Positions 48,471 to 60,395 of a DNA stretch of 64,000 nucleotides are shown here, piece by piece. The notes beneath the pieces are model-generated. The model was not told the DNA's origin. It saw only the letters and a program-made list of their open reading frames with translations, and did not search any database. The DNA is taken from NCBI RefSeq assembly GCF_010093535.1, contig NW_022985214.1, positions 12,893 through 76,892 of the forward strand, given 5' to 3'. The first letter of the stretch is position 1. The number at the start of each line of letters is the position of its first letter. This DNA is from Lindgomyces ingoldianus. Its lineage: Eukaryota > Ascomycota > Dothideomycetes > Pleosporales > Lindgomycetaceae. The translations under genes were made by a program, and so were the position numbers.

Positions 48471-49319
48471 CAGCTTGATGACGAGTCATTCAATTTCCTC
48501 TCTGAAAGCTCTAAGACGGCATCAGCAGCTGCAAGCAAAGACTTACAGATGGAGTCTCTGCCTTCGAAATCGATCAAAGTGAAGCAGGCAGTGGATGTGG
48601 TTTGAGACGTACATGTAGACCACATTGCCATGGTATTAGTCGTGGTACGTTCTCTGTTTGGTGGCACGGTGAACCGCTCTTCGGAAATAAGCTTTGGTTC
48701 CAATCCCCTAGTTTAGGGTTATCTCCTTGATTCTCCCCAACATAATTTGCATAATTCGCGAATAGAATTGACCCTCTTATTGTGTTACCGGATCCCTGCT
48801 CGTCACCAACTCAGTGTAGGCTAGCTCAGGGCCTTTGGTCATGAAAACCCCAATGGGTGCCCGGCTGGTACTAGAGCTATCCGATGAGGGCTGTGCAGAA
48901 TTACCGATGTTTGACAAAATGTATGAATGCATCCTTCGAAGACTGTGCCGCAATATATGTGCGCTCGTTATGTGTGATCCAAAAGACATTTAGCGAACCA
49001 GGAGAAAGAGGCAGGGGGAGGTTCCTTAATCAATATTTGTACGATGCCGTGCCGCAATATCCAGCAGTCTAGTACCATGATGCACATACAAGGGCCTACG
49101 AGCTCAAAGAACCGTTAATTACATATTTGATTAGTAGACGATGGGTGCTGCTACAGAAACCTCGTTGCAGGGTTATCTCCGTCTTCTTGCAGAATTTGTA
49201 TGAGTCAAGGTCAACACCTATTATTCTTGAACTCGAATAAAGTTGCTTGAAGAGCGTCCTGAATCTAAGCAAGCATTTCTATCCTACTATTCGAACTATT
49301 TGTTGACAAATATCTTGCT
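48471..49319. other. Intergenic region, no gene recognised
   Basis: The first 135 bp read in frame with the rhodopsin-like gene as a probable lost tail. The remainder has normal composition and no supported gene. It includes the promoter of the hydrolase gene; no distinct motif is visible. Confidence 0.5.
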
Positions 49320-50414
49320 ATGGCTCCACTGCTTTCGCATCAGCCACTTAAGGCGATCGCTACGCTTATTCTTATTGCATCCGCCCCCCTCTATCTCGCA
49401 GCACTTTCGCTCGTGTATGTTGCAAAGAAATATCGTCCTGTTCCTGAATGGACGGTGCAAACTGCTGTTGGAAATGAATGGCTTCGACTCTTTTATATAT
49501 ATGCCGCTCGGATCCATCTTCAGCCATACTTTGCAAATGCATCGAGGCTCAAGGATCGTTACGTACTCGTTCAACCAGGGCCATCTGAACTCTACACCGG
49601 AATAGTTCAATCAAACATGATCCAGCCGGCTCCTATGCCAGGTATCTGGTTTCCCGAAAAACCCGGCAAGAGTGAGATCAAGTCTTGTAAGGTCGTTATC
49701 CACTTCCAAGGTGGCGCATTCGTCACTGCGACAGATCCGGTGGACACTGGCAGGGTTCCAGCACGCATCTTTACAGATAAGTTGAGTGCAGCTACCTTCT
49801 ACGCTCAATATCGACTATCCCGGAATGAGGATTCGAGGTTTCCTGCGGCGGTTCAAGACGTTATTTCGTTCTATCGTTATGTTCTGGAGCAGGGCGTAGA
49901 CCCGCAGAATATCATCATCTCCGGTGATTCCGCTGGCGGCAACCTGGTCATTGGCTTATTACGGTACATCCAAGATACCGCGATCTTACCTACACCACGA
50001 GGAGTGATGCTTTGGTCACCCTGGGTAGATGTTAGCCAGCATGCACTCTCCGCCTACGCTAAAAGCAAAAGTCTTCGCACTGATTTCCTGAGCCTTGGCC
50101 TGCTGCAATGGGGGAAGGCTGCCTACGAGCCTACATCAAATGGAGAGGAGGCAGATCGATATCTCCGCCCCGTCAAGCACCCATTTGGTACACATGTACC
50201 GATATTTGTCAATGCTGGAACTGCGGAGTTATTCTACGATGATATCAGCAAGTTTGCAGATCGAATGAAGGAGCTTGAGGGAAATAAGCTCCTGTACATG
50301 GAGACGAAGAACTCACCGCATGATGTTCTAGTTGCTGGAAGCTTTATCGGCTTTATCGGGGAGGCCGAAAGTGCGGTTGAGCAAGCCGGTGCCTTCTTTA
50401 ATTGTTGGGACTAA
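49320..50414 (+). CDS. Alpha/beta hydrolase (hormone-sensitive-lipase-like fold) with N-terminal membrane segment
   Basis: A single uninterrupted exon of 364 residues; the start ATG at 49320 precedes a hydrophobic segment (residues about 12-34), so it is membrane-anchored or secretory. The oxyanion-hole motif is HFQGGAF (128-134), a variant of HGGG. The nucleophile is in GDSAGGN (Ser204), the acid is probably Asp307 or Asp308 in ELFYDD, and the base His334 in NSPHDV, in the spacing of the esterase/lipase family. It probably cleaves an ester or lactone; with the PKS nearby, release or tailoring of the polyketide product is a reasonable guess. It appears intact, unlike the PKS. Downstream sequence turns into repeats within about 160 bp. 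Confidence 0.82.
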   Translation: MAPLLSHQPLKAIATLILIASAPLYLAALSLVYVAKKYRPVPEWTVQTAVGNEWLRLFYIYAARIHLQPYFANASRLKDRYVLVQPGPSELYTGIVQSNMIQPAPMPGIWFPEKPGKSEIKSCKVVIHFQGGAFVTATDPVDTGRVPARIFTDKLSAATFYAQYRLSRNEDSRFPAAVQDVISFYRYVLEQGVDPQNIIISGDSAGGNLVIGLLRYIQDTAILPTPRGVMLWSPWVDVSQHALSAYAKSKSLRTDFLSLGLLQWGKAAYEPTSNGEEADRYLRPVKHPFGTHVPIFVNAGTAELFYDDISKFADRMKELEGNKLLYMETKNSPHDVLVAGSFIGFIGEAESAVEQAGAFFNCWD

Positions 50415-50637
50415 CCTAAGATATAGCAACTCCGTCTAGAATGTAGAGGCAGGAGCGTATAACAATATAAAGGAAAGTGTTTTACTTCAGTGCAAACTAC
50501 TACTGCTCTCTATCGCAAGTGAAACTAGTTCACGTGACCTAGCCCGGGTGAATGTAGGTGCTTCACCTCTTACTGCGCAATTGATTCTAATTTTCCTTTG
50601 CGGGGACGCGCGCACAGGCTCTGCAGTTCCGCAGTAG
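50415..50637. other. Short 3' flank with a fragment of the GC-rich 184-bp repeat
   Basis: The span 50575-50637 matches in reverse the core of the repeat at 449-925 (ATTTTCCTTTGCGGGGACG, CGCGCACAGGCTCTGCAG). The rest is unremarkable; a CACGTGACC motif lies at 50531-50539. Confidence 0.5.
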
Positions 50638-52027
50638 TGTTATAATCTTTACTTCGGAGAAATGGTGTCCGAAGTACTCCGGGCCTGTAGGTAGGTTAGG
50701 TGTTAGCGTAGGGAGGGAACTTAGTCTCAGGCGGGTGTACAGTCCGCTAAGGCGTAGTTGCTAGGTAAGGGAGGTGTAGCTAACTATAGTTTGCCCTTTA
50801 ACAGTAGTATAAAGTGCTTAGGTTAAACAGTTCTTTTATAAAAAACAAAATAAAAGGTATATATAGTGCAGAGTATATACTTAGTATTGCTTTTATTATA
50901 AAGTAGCAATACTACTTAGTCTATATAAAAATAAACTAAACTTTAATTATAACCCTCTTATAATAGTTAGGATCTAAACTATATACATAAGGTATTCTAG
51001 TTGCGCGCTCTGCGCGCTGTGAGCGTCGCTGTTCTAGCAGCGCGCATGGCATGCATAGCATGCAAACGTCCTTTGCTTATTAGATAATGCATTCTGCTAT
51101 CCACTAGTCTAATAATTCTGTCTATTCCTTGTCGGTTAGAGTATGTAACTTGCTAGGTAGAGTAACAAGAGAATTCTAGCCTTATTTATTTAAATAGTAG
51201 GGCATAACTAGTTAGTAGCTTATAGTCTAATTATAGGTTATAAAATATAGGCTTTTCTCTTTATTAGCATTCTTACTTTTTTCCTTATACTATTGTAAGT
51301 GTTAGAATTTTCTTTTATCTAGTAAGTGCTCTTTTATAAACACTTTATAGATGTCTTTTTTTTAACTATGCCTTATTAGTCTTCTTATTAGTCTACTTAT
51401 GTGCGCTATTTACGCACTGCTGCTTATCTTAATCTTTTTTACTATATAAAAATGTAACTATGTAGTTCTTATTACTTAAGTAGCTTCTCTTGTGTTTTAA
51501 CTCTATCTTTAGATAAGTGCGTAAAAGTGCGTGAAATGTGTAGAGAAAAGTAATAAGTGTAACACTTTTATTTCTAACACAGCCTAGGATTATTTAAAGA
51601 GAGAGTAAAAAAAGCTTTTTTATAAGATAAAAGGCGTTTAAGTCTAATAAAAACAAGAGAAAGAGCATAAATTAAAAAAAGTAGAGGAAAACTTAAAAAG
51701 GTAGTAAGTAATTTGCGCTAAAAAAGTTTAGTATTAAAAGTAGCTTAACTTTTTTAAAAGTTAAAAAGTAAAATATCTAGAAAAAGACTTCTTATCTTTA
51801 AATAAGCTTAAGGCGCTTAAGGTAAAAGCTTAAAGCTTTTCTTTTTCTTAGCTTATATTATAGAGCTATAAGCTTCTTATATTACTGCTATCTAATGCTG
51901 TAGCTGTTTTTTTAGCAGCTAATAATAGTGTTTTTTTAGTCTAAGAAACTTTCTCTAGGCTAGTTTTAGTTAGAAGAGACACCTAATAATTCTAAAAAGC
52001 TAGAGAGTGTTTATTAAGTTTTTAATA
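50638..52027 (+). repeat. Family X LTR (X4) with internal leader, truncated
   Basis: It begins TGTTATAATCTTTACTTCGG, aligns with X1-X3 and ends near 51245. It continues with the X leader and a degraded gag-like start (about 51560-52010). It is cut at 52026 by the TA-flanked Fot1-A element. A GC-rich CGCGCTCTGCGCGCTGTGAG stretch survives at about 51003-51022. Confidence 0.6.
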
Positions 52028-53889
52028 ACGTACCTAACAGGTTGGCCGGCCACACAGGTTAGGCGGCCACTTTTGCCAAGCCCCTACTAAAACCACCCTA
52101 TTCTAGCGCAAAACAGCCTACTTTGGCCCTATATAAAGTAATATAACATAAGATATTATTTAGAGTCTACTTTTACTACTTTCTTATATATATGCAAGTT
52201 ATGCCTAGTTTAATTACACTACCTATATTACTTTTAACTTAGCTTACTTTTTTTAGCGCGCACTTATGTCTTTAGCTTCTTTTTATTACTACGCGCTCTA
52301 AACTTCTTTAAAGCAGTTAAATAAGCCTTATTTTTAACTATTAAAGTCTTTTCTGCTTAAATCTGCTTTCTTTTATGTAATCTATATTATATAGCAGCTT
52401 TATTTACTGCTTAAAGCTCTGTAATCTTTTTTTACACTAACACTAGCTTATGTGTAATAATTACTACCCTTTTTAAGACTTTTTTAAAAGCTTTTACTAT
52501 AAACATTAGTAAGCTATTTACATGCCTTAAAATATTTACTTTTATAAGCATTAATTATAACTAAAAATTTAAAAGTATTACTTAGAGTTTATAACTACTA
52601 GGGCTTATTATTAATAAGTAGTAGTAGTAATAAAGTATGTAACTAAATATTAAGAGCTATTTTAACTTATTCTAGGTTAAATAAGACTAAACTAGCGCCT
52701 TAAAACCCTTTTTAGATATTACTAAAAGTAATTACTACATTATAAGTGTGTATAAAGTATAGTAGAAACTTAAGTTTTATAATATAAGTAATTTAGTTAC
52801 ACATAAGATTTTTAGCTTAGCGCCTATACACTTTTTTAAAAAGGCAAAATAACCTACATTAAAAGGCTATAAAAGGTGTAATAAGTGTAAAAGTATATAA
52901 ATAGTAATAATTTTATTTTTTTATAGTACTGCTAGAAATTAAGTAAGTTATAGCTTTTATAGCTATTAATAATAAAAAGCTAATAAGCGCCTATAACCTT
53001 TTTTTTATATATTTATTAAAGTGCTTTAACTACTACAGGCTAAGCGTATTTATTATCTAGCTGTTTTTAAAGACTATAATAATCTATGTCTAAGGCAAAT
53101 TCTTTTTTTTATACTAAGTAAAAAAGTAATAGCAGCTCTTAAAAATAATAAAGAGTAAAATAGCTTACTTTATTATGTTAATACTTTAAATAACTATTAT
53201 CTACTTTTTATTACTTTACTATATTACTTTTAGCTGTCTTTGTTTCTTTAAAGCTATAATAACTACTCTAGTTAATATCTAGCTTATTATAAAGCTTAAC
53301 TTATTAAAGTTATATATGTCTTTATTTTAGATACTATACTTAGCTTTTATGTTAGCTACTAGGTAAAACTAGGTCTAGATAACCTCTAAATTCTTATAAA
53401 GCACTTTTTTATAATTATACTTATAATTAAACTTTATTATAAACTTAGGGCAGAGCTTAACTTACATACTAGGCTAGTTTAAGCTAACCTAGCCTAGATT
53501 ACACTTTACGCGTAATAAATTAGCTATATTAGCTATAGCTATAAGCTTAAAGAGAAATCTATGTATAATAAGCTTAAGTATATACTTAATAACTACCTTT
53601 TTTTAAGCTTAGTTAGATTTCTTAATTTAGGCTAGCATTTTACTTATAAAGGCTATCTAGCGCGTTAATTACTTAGTGTTATATAAGAGACATTATAAAT
53701 AGCTATAGCATGTTATAAAGAAAGTTTTAAGTCTTATTTAAAAGCTTAAAAAGTAAGCTATATTTAATGTTCTTTAGAAGATTTAATCTAGTGTTGTTAT
53801 TAAGGCATTATGTAGATAGGTAGAGTGTGGTAGGGGCTTAGCAAAAGTGGCTGGCTAACCTATGTGGCTGGCTAACCTGTTAGGTACGT
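52028..53889 (-). mobile_element. Fot1-like element, family A, full-length (1862 bp), RIP-degraded
   Basis: The inverted ends begin ACGTACCTAACAGGTTGGCC, with two iterons each and then TTTTGCCAAGCCCC; TA flanks at 52026-52027 and 53890-53891. The minus strand encodes a broken DDE_1 transposase. Near 52850-52800 it reads CLFKKVYRR, the eroded QPLDVGCFxxLKKxY motif. It is followed by SNIQKGFKALV and a basic C-terminal tail with the HKLxLxxxEITELxAxNKA pattern. It has many TAA/TAG codons and is inactive. It is the parent form of the deleted copy at 4208-5339. Confidence 0.85.
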
Positions 53890-53891
53890 TA

Positions 53892-56015
53892 AGCTTTTAT
53901 ATATTTTTACTAGTAAGCTATTTTTTTATTTTACTAAAAATTAATTTTTTTCAAGTGTTAACTATCTGCTTAACTTTATACTTAACTTTTATATCTTTTT
54001 AACTAGCTAGAAAGAGGAGTATTTCCTTTAGTGCATTCTTAAGTTTAAAAATATAGAACTATAAGTGTATACACATTTCTCTTAGTAGCTTAAGTTTATA
54101 GTTATTTTTTTATATTTATAGTACTTTATAAAGACTAATATGTTTTTTAGTAAGCTTTTAAAATAGCCTAAAAGTATAAAAGTTTTTAGTTTTAAGATAC
54201 ACATAATCTTCTAGTTAAACTTTTAGGTTTTTTTATTAAGTTTTTATAGAGGATAAAATAGCCTGGCAGTAGCTGTTTAGAATATCAGATGAAGTGACTC
54301 TGCTATCTAAGAGAGCTGAAGGCTCTCCTTATATACACCGAGCTTCGGAACATAATATCTCCAGATCCCGAGCTGCGTCACAGGCTCTAAGCCCTAGTCC
54401 CAGGCTCCGAGCCCCAGCCAAGGCTCTTAGTATACGCGACAGTTTTATTTATGTTTTATTTTTTTTATAGCTAACTTTAGCTCTAACTGCTAACTTTTAG
54501 TGTAGTTTAAGGTAGTAGGATAGGCAGGTTACTGTTTCTAGTAGATTAGTTAGTTATGTTCTATGCAGTGTGTAGTAGAAATAATAGCCTAAGTTAGCTT
54601 TATAAGGCGTTTCTTTAATTATAGCTAATTTTACTATGTTAAAAGCTAGTTAAGCTATAAAAAGCTATTTAGCCTAGTTTATTTAGTTATATAAAATAAA
54701 CTTTCTTAAATGCTATTCTATTTTAGTGTTTATTCTCTCTGTCTGCCTGTCTGTTTATAGATAATAGGTAGTAGATAACTTATGTGTAACTTCTAGGTAT
54801 TTTATTACTACTTTCTAGAACTTGCTTACAAATAGTTTATCTTTATTAAAGATAATAATTTATAAGTAACTATAAACTAAAAATATATTTTATTTTAGTT
54901 TATATAAAAATTTCTTAACTATTATACTTTTTTTATTAGCTACATTTGTAGGAATACTATTGTTTTGTCTAAGGCAACTGCTACTATGTTGCAGAGCTGT
55001 TCTGTTCTAAGTTTTCAGAGTAGTAGAAGTCTTATAATAAAGTTTATTATTATTATTATTTAGAGTTGCTTAGAGGCTTTAATTAGCTATAGGTGTTTAT
55101 ATATCTTATATTGCCTAAAGTTGTTTTTATTATAGATGTTACATTCCTAGAGAATTTCTATGCACAACTGTTTTAGTTTTAAAACGTTTTAAGAAATTAT
55201 AGCTTTAGTCTTTTTCTAAAGTGTTCTAATTCTAGAATGCCTAAACATAGTAGCCTTGTAGTATTCTTTAACAAGGTTTTTCTATCTCTGTTCTGCTATA
55301 GTAAGAGATTAGATTGTTTTCTTTAAGTTTAGTCTATTATAGACTAGTTCTTTACTTATTTTTTTAAATAGTGTAAACTTTTTAGTGTCTTTTTTATTTT
55401 TTTAAAGTAATTAGTATGTTAGCTTAAAACGTATACCTGTTAATTATTACTGCTTACTATATGTTTTATTATAAAGTTAAACTAGGCTAATTCTATAGCC
55501 TAATAGACATGCATTAGCAACAGTTTTTTTATTATTACAAAAGTAACTAAATTAGTATAATTAGTAAAAATAATAAATTATTATTTTATTTTTTGTAGTT
55601 TAGTTTTTTATGCTCTTAGCATATTTCCTATAGCCTTAAGTTTTTTATCTAGGATGCTATACTTCTGTTTAGCTAGCAAGAACTTTACTAAATAGTATGC
55701 TACTAGATGCTATTATTTGTTCTTCTACTTTTAGAGAAAAACTGCTCTTTTAGCTCTTAACAATGCATCTGTGTACAGCTTAGTTTTAAGGTGTAAATAC
55801 ATTTTTACTACTAGCGTACTAGTTATAATTATTTTAAGTTTCTAAAAAGCATCTTCTATGTAAAGAGTCTAAATAAACTTTAGCCTAAGTTCTAGTTCTT
55901 TTGTAGTAGTATTAGTAAGTAGTAGTGTAATCTTTAAATAATTCTTAATTATGTGTTACACATATCTTATTAGGCTAAGGAATCCTCTAACTTTTTTTAT
56001 ATATATAAGTGTTAG
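53892..56015. other. AT-rich tract with one GC-rich insert, no gene recognised
   Basis: Mostly RIP-degraded. At about 54290-54440 a GC-richer block (GACTCTGCTATCTAAGAGAG, CCCTAGTCCCAGGCTCCGAG, ending TATACGCGACA) contains repeated CAGGCTC/CGAGC motifs. It looks like an LTR or promoter fragment, but no duplication was found. No protein motif was recognised elsewhere. Confidence 0.4.
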
Positions 56016-56295
56016 TGTCTGTACGCAGCAGCAGCGTCACGGTCTGGATACGAGCGATCGCGCACGAGCAGGACCACGTATCTATGTCACATAATGCTTG
56101 TGCGCGAACCTTTGTGCGTAAACATCTAGATATCCCCTTTTTCTTCTATACAGAGGAAAGACAAGAGTAATAGAACTAGAAACATGTTGCCTTTACCTTA
56201 CCTACTTTGTACACTGTGCACACTGTACACTACTTTTACTCTTGCTACTTAAGCGCTTATACTATAAGTAGCTAGCTATTAGAGCCTATTTAACA
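56016..56295 (+). repeat. Family Y LTR, 280 bp
   Basis: It begins TGTCTGTACGCAGCAGCAGC and ends CTATTTAACA. It matches the solo LTR at 60116-60395 in opposite orientation. The flanks (GTTAG, CTAAT) do not duplicate, so it may be the 5' LTR of a truncated element. It contains inverted TGTACACTGTGCACACTG-type motifs at about 56210-56235. Confidence 0.7.
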
Positions 56296-58376
56296 CTAAT
56301 TAGTAGTTAATTTAATTAACTATAAATTAGTAAGAGTAATAACAAAGTACTTATACTTTATAAAGTACTTTATTTTGTTACCTATCTTTAGACATAGTAG
56401 ATTAATTCTTTACATTATACAGTAAGCTCTGCTACTGTATAAAGTAAAAAGGAGATAGTGTAAAACGCACACTAAAGCTATTAAAGCTGCACAACCTAGC
56501 AGCTAGACAACAGCAGTACCTATGTAATCTACTAGAAAAGTAATTAACTATACTACTATAATAAAATTCTACTAGCAACTAACAACTCTATGTAATAATA
56601 AAAAAAATAAAGAATAATTCTTATTATATAAATAACTTATAAAAGATATAGAGATATTAGAGGTAACACTATAAAATAAGACTAGCCTAGAGTACTAAAA
56701 TAATAAAATTAACATGTTAAAGGCTTTAATAAGCTTATAGACTTAATTATACATAAGTTATATAATTACTAATTTATATATAATAACTTAAAAAGGCGCT
56801 ACTTTTCTAAGTTTATATATAAAAGATTTTAAAAAATAGACACTATAAAACTTTTTAGCACTTAGCTACATATTTAAAAGAGAGCTTATATAAGTGCTAA
56901 AAGATAAAGAAATTACACTATAGCTAGGCACTAAAAGTACCTAAGCCTAGAAGCTGTATAATATAGCATAAAAAAAGGCAATTGCACTAAAAAGGCTTTA
57001 TATATACCCTTTATTACTATATAAAGCTTTACATAGAAGTAGACTAAACATAATGCTACTAACAACACTAAACATACTAGCATTACCTACTTTTACACCT
57101 TAGCTAGCACTACACTAATTACTGTATAAACAATACATGCTACTCTACCTAACGCCTGCTCCACACTCTTAATTATACACACTACTGCCTGCAGTAGTGT
57201 ATGCACTACTAATACTACCTATATAATCTATACTAAATTATAACTTATATAAACTTTTACTTTAAAGGAAAACTGCTAAAGAAAAACTTCTAGTAAATAA
57301 AATTATATAATTTTAAAAAGCATAAAAAAATAATAACTATATAAGTTAACTATATAATATTTTTATAAATAAAATAAAGATCTTTATTAATTTATATTAA
57401 TAGCTAAATATCTAAAAAACTTAGTATATAAACATATTTCTAGATATTTTAAAAAGTTATATAAATATATACTATATGTATAACATAGGCTCTAGATATA
57501 ACGAGAAGCATTTATATAACACTTTAAGTAGTTACTTTAACACTAATGTAAACTATAGCTAGTACTAGATAAACTAGATAATAATAACTTTTATATAATA
57601 CTAATAAAAAAACTTTAATAAAAGTTTATATAAAGTTTTTAAAATAATAATTAATAAGCTTACACTTATATAAAAAGCACTAAAAATAGAATTTTAAAAA
57701 GATGTTTTACTACACACTACTGTTGTATAAGCTTATTAAGAATAACTAGAACTAGAACATGCTATGTTTACTATTAAGCCTTTATATAAAGCCTTATTTA
57801 GTAATTTATAAGCCTTACTTTAAGTTACTATAGACTAAAAAGTAAACTAATACTTTTAGGAACTGCCTAATGCATACTACATAAACTACTAATATAACTC
57901 TATATAATAAGAGTTTACATAATAAAAAGAAAGCTTCTCTTTATATAAAAAAAGACAACATAGAAGATCTTTATTTAAGTTTAGGCTATAATCTAGAGAC
58001 AACTACACATAGATAAAGAAGTGCTTTGTCTGCTATAAAAAAAATGTTAGTTATTAAACTACTCTTATAATAACTATATATAAGCAAAGAACTAGTACAT
58101 TACTTTATATAAAAATTTTTATAATAAGACTTATTATATAAAGCTATTACTTTATATATCTAAGACTTTAAAGGTTACTTTAAGAAGAAAAAAATTTACA
58201 TAATATAAAAAAAATAAAATAAGAAAGTAAAGATGCTAAAAAAGCTATTAACTACTTTACTTTTACTACTTACTTACACTATGTAACAAGAGAGGACATC
58301 TACAGCATTAAACTTAAAAAGAATGCTAAGCAGTTTATTCTTAACAACTAATACTGTACAGTATACTAAGGTAAAC
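56296..58376. other. AT-rich degraded transposon interior, not identified
   Basis: The + strand has long stretches broken mainly by TAA/TAG (for example near 56985-57250, reading HSIALxRLYIPFITIQSF), so it was once coding. No RT, integrase or DDE motif was recognised. Confidence 0.35.
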
Positions 58377-58378
58377 TA

Positions 58379-59478
58379 ACGTACTTTACAGGCAAGTTGC
58401 TTACACACCTAAGTTGCTTACTTTTGCTAAGACCCTACTAAACTACCTTTTCTATACTAATACATTCCCCACAACACTACTTAGACGCGCTAAAAGAATG
58501 TTAGATACAGCTTATACTCTAAGCTTTTAAATAAGACATAAAACTCTTAAAGAAATATGCTATAGCTATATATAAAGTTTTATAAAAAATAATAAATAAC
58601 TACAGCACTAGACAACCTTTATAAGCTAATTCTATAGCTAAATTATAAAGGCTAGGTAGTAAAAAGAAGCAGGTAATTATTAAAACTATACTTAAGCTAT
58701 ATGCGTAAGGAATTTCCTCTTAGATAGCATTTATAGCTAATATAGCTAATTCTTTGTGCGCTAAGCGTAATCTAGGCTATGTTTACATAAACTAGCCTAG
58801 TATATTTATAAAGTGTTATTTAGAGCTTAAAGTAAAGTTTTAAGTGTAAGTATAGTTAAAAGATATTTAGCTAATTATAAACTCTATTTTACTAAAGTTA
58901 TACATGTTATTATTCTAGATACTATACTTAGCTTTAATATTCTTTATAAGGCTAAACCTGCTTTAAATTACTCTAGGACTTTTATAAAAAGCTTTTTTAT
59001 AGTTATACTTACGCTTAAATATTACTTTAAGCTCTAAATAACACTTTATAAACATACTAGGTTAGTTTATATAAACATAGCCTAGATTACGCTTAGCGCG
59101 CAAAGAATTAGCTATATTAGCTATAAATGCTATCTAAGAGGAAATTCCTTGCGCATATAGCTTAAGTATAGTCTTAATAATTACCTACTTCTTTTTATTA
59201 CCTAGCCTTTATAATTTAGCTGTAAAATTAGCTTATAAAAGTTGTCTAGCGCTATAGTTATTTATTATTTTTTATAAAACTATATATATAGCTATAGCAT
59301 ATTTCTTTAAAAGTTTTATGTCTTATTTAAAAGCTTAGAGTGTAAGCTATATCTAATATTCTTTTAGCACATCTAAGTAGTGTTGTAGGGAATGCATTAG
59401 TGTAGAAAGAGTAGTTTAGTAGGGTCTTAGCAAAAGTAAGCAACTTAGGTGTGTAAGCAACTTGCCTGTAAAGTACAT
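58379..59478. mobile_element. Fold-back element made of two inverted copies of one Fot1-B end (1100 bp)
   Basis: Flanked by TA (58377-58378, 59479-59480). Both ends match the same (10976-side) end of the full Fot1-B copy: about 58379-58863 is the reverse complement of about 58995-59478, arms of roughly 480 bp around a spacer near 130 bp. For example GCATATTTCTTTAAAAGTTT near 59308 pairs with AAACTCTTAAAGAAATATGC near 58543. No transposase could be made. It could form a very long hairpin. Confidence 0.8.
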
Positions 59479-59480
59479 TA

Positions 59481-60115
59481 TAAAACATAGGCGTAGTAAA
59501 GATTTCTACTATTAGTAAGTTCTAACTTAAAGTGTATATATAAAAGAACTTATATATAGAAATTAATTAAACACTTAGCTAAATAAATATTAGCTTTAAA
59601 AGCTAAACACTAAAAAAATTAATTAGTACTATATAAATCTAAAACTTAATTAGTCTAGTTATATACTACATTTTAAAAACTTTAACACTATTTCTACTAT
59701 TACTAGTAAATGCTAACTAACTTAAGGTATACTTTAATAATGTTTTAAATATTATTATACATAAAGATAAAACTACTATACTTATTATATAAAAATAAAA
59801 ATACTTTTTTTTTAATGTTAGTAAAAAAAAATCTACTTTTTTTTATACTAAATTAGAACTTTACTGCCTCTACTACTAATTTAAACACTCTTGCATAAAA
59901 AGACTTTAGAAGATGCTAACTAGCGCTAGCTACAACATTAATGCTGCAATGTTAAAAGAGATTAAGAAGTTCTGCTACTTTTACTAATTATATAACTAGG
60001 CTTTATAAAAATTTAAGTTTATAATTAAAGATAACACCTACTTTAACTATAAAGTTATTATTAATGTTATATAAATTAATAATAAAAATGTTCTACATGT
60101 TATTAATATAGACAT
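59481..60115. other. AT-rich sequence, no gene recognised
   Basis: Continues the degraded sequence interrupted by the fold-back element. A few less altered stretches occur near 59890-59990 (ACTAGCGCTAGCTACAAC). No motif recognised. Confidence 0.35.
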
Positions 60116-60395
60116 TGTTAAATAAGCTCTAACAGCTAGCTGCTTATAGTATAAGCACTTAAGTAGCAAGAGTAAAAGTAGTGTACAGTGTGCACAGCGT
60201 ACAAAGTAAGTAAGGTAAGAGTAATATGTTTTTAGTTCTATTACTCTTGTCTTTCCTTTGTACAGAGGAAAAGGGGGATATCTAGATGTTTGCGCATAGA
60301 GGTTTGCGCACAAGCATTATGTGACATAGATACGTGGTCCTGCTTGTGCGCAATCGCTTGTATCTAGACTGTGACGCTGCTGCTGTGTACAGACA
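60116..60395 (-). mobile_element. Family Y solo LTR with perfect target duplication (280 bp)
   Basis: On the minus strand it runs from TGTCTGTACACAGCAGCAGC to TTTAACA, flanked by GACAT at 60111-60115 and 60396-60400. It is the same family as 56016-56295. Its own duplication shows that the inverted pair is two separate LTR insertions and not the ends of one DNA transposon. Confidence 0.85.

Noticed and set aside
56016..60395. One DNA transposon with 280-bp terminal inverted repeats
   Set aside because: The right copy has its own perfect GACAT duplication and TG...CA ends, so it is an independent solo LTR; the left flanks do not match the right ones.
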